A stretch of DNA of 39,646 bases from a virus. Where the stretch lies: the IMG/VR virus record IMGVR_UViG_3300005067_000027, positions 1 to 39,646 of that record; one strand, given 5' to 3'. Every line of letters starts with the position of its first letter. Position 1 is the stretch's first letter. A program made the translations under genes and the position numbers. Below are positions 27,501-35,824 of this stretch, piece by piece. The notes beneath the pieces are model-generated. The model saw nothing but the letters and a program-made list of their open reading frames with translations. It searched no databases and was not told where the DNA came from.

Positions 27501-29561
27501 CAGTTTGACCGGGTCCATGAGCGTGCAGAACGCGTGCTCGGGGTTCAGATTGATATTTCCAACACCTCCTTTGATGATTTGGTGGCCGGGGTTGAAGGCT
27601 TGCGCCAGAAGTTTGCCGACACCTACGAGCAGACCAAAGAAACTCGTGGCGGCATAGACGATATTAAAAACGGCATTACTCAATGGCGCAATGAGATATC
27701 AGATGCTGATGCCGCCATGGATGCTTATGCCAGCAGCGTCCAGGCTTATAACCGGGCATGGCAGAACCTGTTTTCAGACACTCCAAAGACCATTGCAGAG
27801 ATCGAGGCTGCACTGGACTCTGTTGCCGGGTCTTATGATGACATGGTGTCTGCCGGTGCAGCCGCCATTGACTCTTTAAAATCCAAATGGGACGAACTCG
27901 ACGACAAGATCAAGAGCGTTGAGCAAACCATCCGGGATCTGCATAAAAATACAGCTGACACGATTCGGGATTTAAACCGGGATCTGATGTCTGATGAACA
28001 GGCCTGGCTCGACACCCGTAAGCAGGCCCATGAAGTTTATGCCCGTGCAGTGCAGGAAATGGAGCGGGGCAACACCGAGTATGCAAAACAGCTTTTTGAC
28101 GAAGCCCGCAACCTTGCCAAGTCTTTAGCTGTTGAGATTAAAGACACTGAAGGCAACACAATAAAAAGCCTGGAATCAACCACAGATGTTGCAATCAGCT
28201 TGCTAAACAAAATCATGTCCGCCCAGGAGTCCGGCCTTAAATCCTACATGACCAGCATGGAAAAGCAGCAAAACGCCCTTGACCAGACCATTACAAAAGT
28301 ATGGACCCGGCTTGATTCCACGGGCAGGCGGCTGGATGTTTTAAAGGGCAAGGCCATAGAATTTGGCAAGGAAGTCAACTCTTGGGAATACGGCGGCGGA
28401 CGGGATTACCGTTTATTCCAGTTTGCCACAGGCGGCCCTGTGATCGGCCCTTCCCATGCAGCCGGGGGCGTGCCCATCGAGGCAGAGGGCGGGGAGTACA
28501 TCCTGCCTAAAAACCGCGTCAAAGAGCTGGGTCTGCCGTTTTTGGAAGCCCTGCGGTCCGGCGCTGGAGCCATGGCCCGGATGTTTCGGCCCAAGTTTGC
28601 CGAAGGGGGGCTGATTGATTGGGATGATGTTGGCAAGCTGCGGCTTGGGCACTGGAAAGCGGATGATTTTTATCTAAATTCTCCCAACCCCAAATATCAG
28701 CAGTATAAATTCAACCGACTTTTCAGCCCGTTGATGGAAGACATCAAAGATGTGTTGCAAACACCCGGCCTGGTGACTCAAGAGGAAGCAGACAAGGCCC
28801 TGGACCTGGGCGAAGCGTTGAAAAGTTTTGATATGAGCGATAAAGCTCCGAAAGACCTATTAGAGCTTCTGCGGTCCCTCCAGCAGCTTTTTTCAGAAAT
28901 ACAGGCATCGCATAAAGAAAAAAAAGACGACAATCCAGATAATATGGAGGCGTTTCGCATATGGTCGCGTGGCGATGACTTGATTACTCAGCAGCTGCTC
29001 AAAAAAATCAATGAGCCGGTTAGCACCCTATCAAACATTATAAACGCTGCGACAACTGAAGCGCGCGATGAAAGAATTTCATCGTTTGCCGCCGGCGGCC
29101 CGGTAATAGGTCCGTCGCATTCGGCAGGCGGTGTGCCGGTGGAAGTGGAAGGCGGGGAGCACATCCAGCCAAAGCGCGTAGTCAAGCATTACGGCGCGGC
29201 CATCTTTGAGGCTTTCAGAAATTTCCGCATACCCAAAGATATATCAGATCAGCTTGCCCGGCCAATGCGCCGTTTTGCAGCAGGCGGCCCTGTGCTGCCG
29301 GACATGAAATCAAGAATCCAGACAGGCATAAACCGCATGGGCGCGGCAGTGTCCGCAGCCCCGGCAGGCAGGATGGTATTTGCAGCAGGCGGCCCGGTGC
29401 CGTCAGCGTCAGGAGCCCCGGCAGGAGCCATAAGGCCGGATCAGGTCATCCAAGTTGATTTTAATTTTGGGGCAGGCCGCAAAGCTTCCGGGCAGTTTTC
29501 CGAAGCTGATGCGGGGGCCCTGGTCCGGTATTTAAAAGATGCACAAACGCGGTCTAATTAA
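24585..29561 (+). CDS. H: Tape measure protein
   Basis: A 1,658-residue protein with ACTGGGG before ATG 24585. Residues 1-180 are coiled coil. Residues 225-400 are the tape-measure N-terminal domain (MSKGKVQAEELRGQMGERLY and LDQMLERGEVVADEFLPRFA are its usual signatures). Residues 460-560 contain hydrophobic segments (KWILILGGGGMAVKK; AAGALGSFFAGWQIGKMIG) that may enter the host membrane. About 700 residues of charged coiled coil follow. The C-terminus has two copies of a GGPVIGPSHxAGGVP motif and two shorter FAAGGPV motifs. At roughly 0.15 nm per residue, as in lambda, this suggests a long tail of about 250 nm if unprocessed. Confidence 0.92.
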   Translation: MAANNKFQIIIEAVSQGFKEVRADMKNALGKGSQEATEEINRLNQRLKALEAEAAATQNTLGKIQSFRKLKNESAELSAEWKTTEARLAELARQIRTAEGGTKTLEREFEKTRKQAAKLKEEYRQNEAALQSMRNELGESGVRVNALSAAQVRLKKDLNATQAEIKQTGTAFKSAQKPTTGFFTKARQGAGAFSQELQKNRKAASGWSTALKGAFAAIGIREVTRGLWDAARQGQSLNIAFKSISGSSAAAADELEFIRGVTDELKLEFYSTAESYKGIFAAAKNTTLEGEGVRKIFTSVSEAAAALQMSADNTSGTLRALTQVMSKGKVQAEELRGQMGERLYGAFTMAAEGMGITTEQLDQMLERGEVVADEFLPRFANILSERYGKAAREAASDTENMQASMNDFKTTWKDLTIEIAKSGFIKTATDTLRRLTATLKDPETKQSITELTSLIFKMIAAVVDITAKYGKWILILGGGGMAVKKLTNLMLALNAAMLKVTGVGIITWFKKYIAQVDIAIIKNGVLDKSFTTLKGTIGLAAGALGSFFAGWQIGKMIGEIDIVERAVQGMYATIDTWITKARIKYLELKKAWESLWGDEQAVNDINKRIDQLNRHLDVIDLTKDKIKEIGKVTKETAADAKQAAEEEVAAEEDKQAAIKKTEEIKKQSHDENLKRINSELAALEVALDEQQADIELALAKREISEKEASKRRIQIEMDAQKQKIQVLKDALAKADELFKDDTEAAEKYKKELNEKLRQAEIDLTRIMAAEHNRRNQIADEAAQAQADAAKKAADKEVEAAKGASEQKKEIRQNDLLTLIEDHERQLEYIDALEQEGIIKHHEALQRKIQADLEFARAKVEHTKEAVDKAVEQYGRESDEYKKAIQEMKDAMGELAEAEDEAEERQKEAQESYQSWVAWKIKKIKEQALGYDELNAKLKEQQNRLADIPRSTPYVVLLNQVNRVVQAMEDYVEQFDRVHERAERVLGVQIDISNTSFDDLVAGVEGLRQKFADTYEQTKETRGGIDDIKNGITQWRNEISDADAAMDAYASSVQAYNRAWQNLFSDTPKTIAEIEAALDSVAGSYDDMVSAGAAAIDSLKSKWDELDDKIKSVEQTIRDLHKNTADTIRDLNRDLMSDEQAWLDTRKQAHEVYARAVQEMERGNTEYAKQLFDEARNLAKSLAVEIKDTEGNTIKSLESTTDVAISLLNKIMSAQESGLKSYMTSMEKQQNALDQTITKVWTRLDSTGRRLDVLKGKAIEFGKEVNSWEYGGGRDYRLFQFATGGPVIGPSHAAGGVPIEAEGGEYILPKNRVKELGLPFLEALRSGAGAMARMFRPKFAEGGLIDWDDVGKLRLGHWKADDFYLNSPNPKYQQYKFNRLFSPLMEDIKDVLQTPGLVTQEEADKALDLGEALKSFDMSDKAPKDLLELLRSLQQLFSEIQASHKEKKDDNPDNMEAFRIWSRGDDLITQQLLKKINEPVSTLSNIINAATTEARDERISSFAAGGPVIGPSHSAGGVPVEVEGGEHIQPKRVVKHYGAAIFEAFRNFRIPKDISDQLARPMRRFAAGGPVLPDMKSRIQTGINRMGAAVSAAPAGRMVFAAGGPVPSASGAPAGAIRPDQVIQVDFNFGAGRKASGQFSEADAGALVRYLKDAQTRSN

Positions 29562-29568
29562 CCAGCAC

Positions 29569-29590
29569 GGGCGGACACACAGGTCCGCCC
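29569..29590. repeat. REP-like palindrome after the tape-measure gene
   Basis: GGGCGGAC and GTCCGCCC form a perfect 8-bp stem with a six-base loop, followed by CCTACA. The shape resembles dispersed GC-rich palindromes common in bacterial chromosomes. It sits 8 bases after the stop with no T-run. Confidence 0.45.
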
Positions 29591-29626
29591 CTACAGAATA
29601 ATTGCAACACTGAAGGGCAGGCAGAT

Positions 29627-31255
29627 ATGGCCGATATAACAGAATCCGATGTAAAGCTCTACAAATCAGAAGACCAGACCGACACTGACACCGGCGGTGG
29701 GCGGATTTCCTCCAACGTTGTCGAGTCCGGCGTCATTAACAATTTATATGCCAACATTTCCCGCGTTGACCGGCTTCAGGGGCGCATCCAACCTAAAAAG
29801 GTGTTCCAGAAAATAGACTCTATCAATACCGGCGTTTATTCCGGTGCGCATCTGATTGTAAAGGACATGCCGCTGGATGAAAACGTGTCTGTGATCATGT
29901 TTGACACCGATGATCATAATGACAAACTGCCAGATATTGTTGACTATATGGAGAGCTATTACCAGGCATCAACCCCGGTGGGCAATGCAGGTCTTGAATA
30001 CGCGGTATCAGCAGGTGACCGGCAGCTGGTGTTTAAGATCCGGCACTACGAGTACACCCCGGAATACGACCGGGACGGCAAGCTGGTCTATCTTAAAAAA
30101 ATTGATGCCAAGTACGCTTTTAACGCCACAGTCGGCGATCTGCTTTTGCTCGATGACGGGGAAGACACCACTGAGCATATCCACATTCAGGAGATGGAGC
30201 GCGTCACAGAGCACTTAGACGGTGCAGACGAAAAGCATTATTACACTGTTGAATATATTGTTGTTACGCTGTCTGCCGGGCTGCTAAACGCCTGGGCCAA
30301 GGATACTATACCCTACCGCACGAAAAGAAACGCGGCCTGGAAGGCATACGGCGCAATGATGCTGGCAGAAGACGCAGCAGCAGAAGACACAGACATCGGC
30401 CTTGTGTCAACCAAGTCCCGGATCGCTCCGGTGATTTCCCGCAATATTGCCGTGTCTGACCAGGCTTTTTTCGGGCCTCCGACCATTGCAGACGATGTGG
30501 CCGCCGGTGCTGATGGCATTGAATGGACCCTGGACCAGGCTGAAGAAATCAACACGTCTGAATCCATAATAGCTATTGCCGGAAAAACATCTTATACGCA
30601 CGTACTGGAAAACAAGCCGCTTAAGGCCTCAACCCTTGAGATCTGGTATCGCTCAAACCTTGGCTGGTTTGTGATCACAGAAACAGACGGCGTGCTTTCG
30701 GGTGACGGATCAGGCTCAGTGTCTGATGACGGGGTGCTGACATTTACGTTAAGTGATGCAGCAGATCCGGATACCCATATCATGCTGTTTTACACTCGTT
30801 CGCACAACCTAAATGAGGTTGTAAATATTCCGCTCACATCCCCTGATGTCACCTATGAGCAGACGCAGGTTGCTGTTGCATCTGAAACAGAAACAATTTC
30901 CGGCACCATAGAAGACGCCCCGGTTGAACCAGGTTTTGTACGTCTTTTTATAGATGAGGGTGCCGGGTGGGAGGAGTTCGGCACAGATGGCGGAGCGGGG
31001 GTAATTACTGGCGACAATATCAATGCCTGTGAATTTGATTATATTACCGGCCAGTGGGAGTTGACATTCCAGAGCTTCTACACTGCCGGGATAGTTTTGA
31101 AATGGGAGTATGTGCCTCGATCTACATCTTTCGCGAGCGAAAACGGGTCTTTACCAGTCGGCGTGTCTGCCGGAAGTGCGTCTTTTAATTTAAGCAGCCG
31201 GCCCATAGCTCCAGGGTCTGTGAGGGTCACAATAGCTGGGTATTATCGATATTAA
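29627..31255 (+). CDS. Tail tip / distal tail protein of unknown family
   Basis: A 542-residue structural protein from ATG 29627 (GGGCAGGCAGAT upstream). It occupies the tail-tip position after the tape measure but does not resemble lambda M, L, K or I. It is beta-rich; one unit (FVITETDGVLSGDGSGSVSD, then TFTLSDAADPDTHIMLFY) recurs in looser form later in this protein and in the next gene, suggesting a duplicated small beta domain of about 55 residues. A helical stretch (KRNAAWKAYGAMMLAEDAAA) marks the middle. A baseplate or distal-tail role is inferred from position. Confidence 0.6.
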   Translation: MADITESDVKLYKSEDQTDTDTGGGRISSNVVESGVINNLYANISRVDRLQGRIQPKKVFQKIDSINTGVYSGAHLIVKDMPLDENVSVIMFDTDDHNDKLPDIVDYMESYYQASTPVGNAGLEYAVSAGDRQLVFKIRHYEYTPEYDRDGKLVYLKKIDAKYAFNATVGDLLLLDDGEDTTEHIHIQEMERVTEHLDGADEKHYYTVEYIVVTLSAGLLNAWAKDTIPYRTKRNAAWKAYGAMMLAEDAAAEDTDIGLVSTKSRIAPVISRNIAVSDQAFFGPPTIADDVAAGADGIEWTLDQAEEINTSESIIAIAGKTSYTHVLENKPLKASTLEIWYRSNLGWFVITETDGVLSGDGSGSVSDDGVLTFTLSDAADPDTHIMLFYTRSHNLNEVVNIPLTSPDVTYEQTQVAVASETETISGTIEDAPVEPGFVRLFIDEGAGWEEFGTDGGAGVITGDNINACEFDYITGQWELTFQSFYTAGIVLKWEYVPRSTSFASENGSLPVGVSAGSASFNLSSRPIAPGSVRVTIAGYYRY

Positions 31256-31270
31256 TGGAGGGCAATGATC

Positions 31271-33874
31271 ATGGCAGGCGCTGTATATAATCCATTCGGC
31301 GGCTCTGTACGATATGAGCTTGTGTTAGAAGATGATGGCAATGGCAACCTTGTGTTAGATAACGGGGACGGAACTGCAGTAGGCACAATAAATTACAGCA
31401 CAGGCAAGGTGGAGTTAAACTACAATTTTGCAAACAATATTAATTCAGCTGTTTCATGGTTTGCTTCTTACCAGCAAATCGTAAGCGGCATCTTCCAGCA
31501 GCTTGCCCTGCCATACCGCTTTTCCATCGGCCGCACCGATGCTTTGCCAGGCTCGCTGCTGATCAAATACTACACCGAAGGGGTGGACGCGGCGTGGTAT
31601 GCCAGGGATAAAGGCCGGGGTGAATTGGAGCTGATTGCAAGTTTGGGCGGATGGCAGTCTGGGTCACCGTTTACTCCGTCAGTAACCAATTTTGGTTGTG
31701 TGTATGGCAACGGTCGATGGCTTGCACTGATAGGAGAAGAAGATCCTCCAGGTTTTATAGGCGGGCAGGTTTGGACCTCCATTACCGGGCAGGAATGGGC
31801 GGTTTTGGTCGAAAGCACAGGATCTCGCGAATACTGGTGGAATGTGGCTTTCAAGGAAAGTGGGCCGGTTTGGGTGGCATGTGGGGATCAATACGAAAAT
31901 TCCGGTATAGATGGGGATCAGGTTGGCAGGTCGACGGACGGGGTCAACTGGACATCGCAAAACATAGGAGGTCATTCAGGGCCCGTTTTCCGGGACATTT
32001 GTTATTCGCCCGATTTAGATCTGTTTATGATGGTTTCCAACGGTGGTGTTTATATCTCCGATAATGACGGCGTCAGTTGGAGTTCCCAGGTTAATGCAAT
32101 CGGCAATTTGCAGTTCGGATTGGCTGCCACGTTAGACCTAACTCATATGCTGTTTGCTTTTGGCACAACAGGCCGATACCAATATTCCCTAAACGGCACC
32201 GACTGGACCGAAGGCAATAGCCAGCTAAACAATCCAGCTGTATGCGGTGCAGTGATCGCAGAAGATGGCATCAATACACTGATCGTAATGGATAGCGCTG
32301 GCAATGTGTCCAAAAGCGTGGATGGAATTGAATTTGTCCTTTTGGACGCATCTCTGAACGGATCCCCGGTCAATATAGCCACGGACGGGTCGGCTCTTCT
32401 GGTTGTGGCATTAGATGATGGGTCTGTGGATGTGTCCGATAATTACGGACAGAGCTGGAGCAACGTGGTTTTAGGCCACCAATGGAGTAATGTGGTGCGG
32501 CATAAGGTCTTTTTTGCCGAAGAAACGGGCTGGCTCCATCTCAGTTTTGGCAATTCAGGGGATGCCGATGCGATAAAGCCTTCTGCCGCACCTTTCGAAG
32601 TTATGACAGATGAAACAGGCACCGCCATTAAAACAGTCGGAGCATTTGACCCGGCCACCGGCATCGGCGAAATTACCGCCGGAGACCTGCCGGTTTCGGC
32701 CTCGGCACGGTATTTTCTAACGCCCCGGAGGCTTTCGGATTTTGTGGTGTTCACCTGGGGCGCGGTGCCGGTTCATGACAATTCATTCACCGTCTTTGGC
32801 CGCACGCACACCGGGGCCATGGTTATGCTCTCAGAAGATTCGGAAAACCCCGGCACGCTCACAGGCGACGGCACGGGCACGGTTAACAAAGAAACAGGTG
32901 TGGCAGAACTGACCTTTTCCCATGACGTGCGGCCTGAAACTATACGTATCAGCTATTCTTACGGCTCCATCTACAAACCCGAATACGACGAAATCAACAC
33001 CAGGGCACTGCCCTTAGATGGCCTGGTGCCTGTTGTGCAGGTCGGTGATGTGGCAGTGATTGTGGAGCATGCCCGGGCAAAGCTGATATCTGCCATAACA
33101 GATGCTGAAATGGCCATTGATATTGACGACGGAGCAGTATTTCCGGACCGGGCCATTACGGTAAAAATCGAAGACGAAGAAATTACCGGCACCATGAGCG
33201 GTGACACATTTTCTGTGACCGCACGCGGGGCAAACGGCACCACAGCAGCAGAGCATGACGCAAATACGGTCATGAAGCTGACTTCCCGGCGCGAGGAAAT
33301 GATTAACATCCTGCAGGTGGCAGGCAACCGGATCACAACTCCAAATCCCCTGGCCTATGATTATAAGGCAGGCGGTGCCATCCTGACATCTGCAATCGTT
33401 AAAGGTGATCTGTACGCCAGGGAATCAGGACATCATACGCAGGACGGCGAAGTGCCAGGATCATTGTGGATTGATTCTGACGATTTCGATGGCACCCCGG
33501 CTGACGGCACATACAATTTTGCAGACCACCCCTTGGAGCTTACCAACCAGGGAACCACCACCGAACGCTGGAAGCTGACCGTAACCGGCACAAGCCCTGT
33601 GACTGTAAACGTTGAGGGTGAATACTTAGGCATCATTGCAACAGATCAGGCCATAACATCTGATATAGCACCTGCAAACCCCCAAACCGGGGGGCAGTAT
33701 TTCATTTTGCCGTCCGAAGGCTGGGGCGCTGGTTGGCAGGTGGGAAACATCCTGCGATTTGATACGGTCATGGCCGGAGGCCCTGCCTGGATCACCCGGG
33801 TTATAAATGCCAGGGCATCAGACATTCAGGATGATTACGCAACAATTCAGAGCAGGGGGGACGTGGCAGTATAA
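31271..33874 (+). CDS. Tail protein with embedded Asp-box (BNR-like) beta-propeller
   Basis: An 867-residue structural protein. ATG 31271 is eight bases after GGAGGG and is preferred over 31265. Residues 10-60 and about 520-570 carry the same beta unit as the preceding protein (DGTAVGTINYSTGKVELNY; GTLTGDGTGTVNKETGVAEL). Residues 120-430 have at least five Asp-box motifs spaced 35-60 apart: RSTDGVNWTS, ISDNDGVSWSS, YSLNGTDWTE, KSVDGIEFV, VSDNYGQSWS. Asp-boxes mark sialidase-type propeller blades, so a carbohydrate-binding or receptor-binding propeller is likely. No sialidase active-site Arg triad can be confirmed by eye. Confidence 0.65.
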   Translation: MAGAVYNPFGGSVRYELVLEDDGNGNLVLDNGDGTAVGTINYSTGKVELNYNFANNINSAVSWFASYQQIVSGIFQQLALPYRFSIGRTDALPGSLLIKYYTEGVDAAWYARDKGRGELELIASLGGWQSGSPFTPSVTNFGCVYGNGRWLALIGEEDPPGFIGGQVWTSITGQEWAVLVESTGSREYWWNVAFKESGPVWVACGDQYENSGIDGDQVGRSTDGVNWTSQNIGGHSGPVFRDICYSPDLDLFMMVSNGGVYISDNDGVSWSSQVNAIGNLQFGLAATLDLTHMLFAFGTTGRYQYSLNGTDWTEGNSQLNNPAVCGAVIAEDGINTLIVMDSAGNVSKSVDGIEFVLLDASLNGSPVNIATDGSALLVVALDDGSVDVSDNYGQSWSNVVLGHQWSNVVRHKVFFAEETGWLHLSFGNSGDADAIKPSAAPFEVMTDETGTAIKTVGAFDPATGIGEITAGDLPVSASARYFLTPRRLSDFVVFTWGAVPVHDNSFTVFGRTHTGAMVMLSEDSENPGTLTGDGTGTVNKETGVAELTFSHDVRPETIRISYSYGSIYKPEYDEINTRALPLDGLVPVVQVGDVAVIVEHARAKLISAITDAEMAIDIDDGAVFPDRAITVKIEDEEITGTMSGDTFSVTARGANGTTAAEHDANTVMKLTSRREEMINILQVAGNRITTPNPLAYDYKAGGAILTSAIVKGDLYARESGHHTQDGEVPGSLWIDSDDFDGTPADGTYNFADHPLELTNQGTTTERWKLTVTGTSPVTVNVEGEYLGIIATDQAITSDIAPANPQTGGQYFILPSEGWGAGWQVGNILRFDTVMAGGPAWITRVINARASDIQDDYATIQSRGDVAV

Positions 33875-35811
33875 TGGCAGACCTTTCCGGATACAGATAC
33901 CGATTTCCCATTTCGTTTGACCACACCAAGGTGGACACGGATCTGCCGTGGTTTCCCGTGCCGGTGGTGCTGGGCGCAGCGGTCGGCCTGGCCGAGAAGG
34001 ATGTGACCGCCATTTTCGACGAAGTCGGGAGTGATTATCTCAAGATCGCCATCACCATGGCCGACGGCACAACCCAGTTATATGCGGAGGTCGAGCAATG
34101 GGACGCGGCCACGGAAAAAGCCCTGGTCTGGGTGTCCAAGTCCGACTGGTCGCTGTTGAGTGTATCCGATCAGCAGGGGTATTTTTATTTTGATGCCACG
34201 GCCAGCGATAACACAGCTTATGTGGGCACGCCGGGCAACCGGCCGGAGGTGTGGAATAGCGATTTTGTTGCTGTTTATACAATGGCGCAAGATCCGAGCG
34301 GGGGCACGGATTGTATCATAGACTCAACGGGCAATGGAAACCATGGGACACCAGCCGGGTCAATGACTTCCGGGGATTTGGTTGACGGCCAGATTGGCAA
34401 AGCCATAGATTTTGATGGGTGGGATGATCGTAATTATGTTTCAGACGACAATTCCTTAGATGTAACTTCCGAGCTTTTCATTGCTGCGACATTAACGCCT
34501 GAGTCTGTAACAGGGCATCAAACGGTTGTATGTAAGGATTCAGACGACACTGATCTTGCTTTATTTTATCTTAAACTGTCAGATGCCGACAACTCCGACA
34601 AGTCTGGCTTTGTGTTGCGAGATCCATCATCCGATTCTGCTACAAGAATTTTTGGGGATAATTTATCTGTTGGCACGAGGTATCGGCTCGCGGCCCTTTA
34701 TGATGGATCTTATCTAAGATTTTATATTGATGGGGTAGAGAAGGGATCTGCCAGCAGATCAGGAGACATCCCCACCTCTGTTGCTGATTTACAAGTCGGG
34801 TGTGGCTACTGGCTGCACGGGCTGGTCGATTATGCGGAGACTGCGATTGAGAACATACAGTTTGCATCTGCTGCTCCCTCTGCCGCCTGGATCAAAGCCG
34901 ACTACCACGCCCAGACCGATAACCTGATCACCTGGGGCGACCTCGAAGACCTTGGCGCCAGCGGCGAAACACCCACCGATCCCTACGAAGGCATGGCCGG
35001 CGCGCTTTGCACAGCAGCTGACACCGCAGCCATGGATCACCTGCACGGCACGGCCTATTCCCTGGCCGCCACAGTCTACCTGGCCCTGTCCACGGCAGAT
35101 CCGCTAAACGACGGCACCGGCCTGACAGAACCATCCGGCAACTATGCCCGCCAGGCCATATCTTTTAGCGCAGCGGCATCCCGGCAGATTGCAAATGCAG
35201 CAGATATTACTTTCCCCCTGGCCGAAGCCGCCTGGGGCGATGTCACCCACTGGGCGGTCTGCGATGCGCAAACCGCCGGCAATGTGCTGGCCAGAGGGCA
35301 ATTTGACGGGACAAAAACCGTTTCCGCCGGCATTGCACCGAAAATCTATGCCGGCGACATCTGGATCGCCATTTCTGCCAGCGGATCAAACGGCCATGGC
35401 CTCACCGATTATGCGGCCAATGCCCTGCTTGATCTCATATTCCGGAACCAGAGCTTTGCCATTGCCGGGCTTGCCGTGGCTTTACTGGCCGCCGAAACAG
35501 ACGACACAGCCGAAGACATAGCCACTGATTGCACGGAAACCACCGGCACCGGATATACACAAATAACAGTAAACGAAGCCGGGGGCGCGTCTCCAGCATT
35601 TAACGCAGCATCAGACGGAGCTGTAACCAATGCCGACTTAATCGACTGGGGCACGCCAGGGCATGATGACTGGTCCACTGTTGCCGCCCTGGCCCTGGTC
35701 ACGGATGCCGGCAAGGTCCTGGCATATGACAACAATATCACCGATTTTACGCCGGGTACTGCCGACACCGTGGCCATCCCGGCCGGCAGCTATCAGATGG
35801 CGCTGCATTGA
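33874..35811 (+). CDS. Receptor-binding tail protein: DUF2341 + LamG-like domain + duplicated fibre domain
   Basis: A 645-residue protein whose ATG overlaps the preceding stop. Residues 5-110 resemble DUF2341 (YRFPISFDHTKVDTDLPWFP). Residues 130-345 form a LamG/concanavalin-like jellyroll (IIDSTGNGNHGTPAGSMTSG, AIDFDGWDD, FYIDGVEKGSASRSGD). The rest holds two copies of the common phage tail-fibre domain: TVYLALSTADPLNDGTGLTE, NYARQAISFSAAA, WGDVTHWAVCDA and a weaker second copy from AVALLAAETDD to the end. It probably binds surface glycans. Order and size match a host-recognition protein in a late tail operon. Confidence 0.72.
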   Translation: MADLSGYRYRFPISFDHTKVDTDLPWFPVPVVLGAAVGLAEKDVTAIFDEVGSDYLKIAITMADGTTQLYAEVEQWDAATEKALVWVSKSDWSLLSVSDQQGYFYFDATASDNTAYVGTPGNRPEVWNSDFVAVYTMAQDPSGGTDCIIDSTGNGNHGTPAGSMTSGDLVDGQIGKAIDFDGWDDRNYVSDDNSLDVTSELFIAATLTPESVTGHQTVVCKDSDDTDLALFYLKLSDADNSDKSGFVLRDPSSDSATRIFGDNLSVGTRYRLAALYDGSYLRFYIDGVEKGSASRSGDIPTSVADLQVGCGYWLHGLVDYAETAIENIQFASAAPSAAWIKADYHAQTDNLITWGDLEDLGASGETPTDPYEGMAGALCTAADTAAMDHLHGTAYSLAATVYLALSTADPLNDGTGLTEPSGNYARQAISFSAAASRQIANAADITFPLAEAAWGDVTHWAVCDAQTAGNVLARGQFDGTKTVSAGIAPKIYAGDIWIAISASGSNGHGLTDYAANALLDLIFRNQSFAIAGLAVALLAAETDDTAEDIATDCTETTGTGYTQITVNEAGGASPAFNAASDGAVTNADLIDWGTPGHDDWSTVAALALVTDAGKVLAYDNNITDFTPGTADTVAIPAGSYQMALH

Positions 35812-35824
35812 GCGCAGGCGATGA

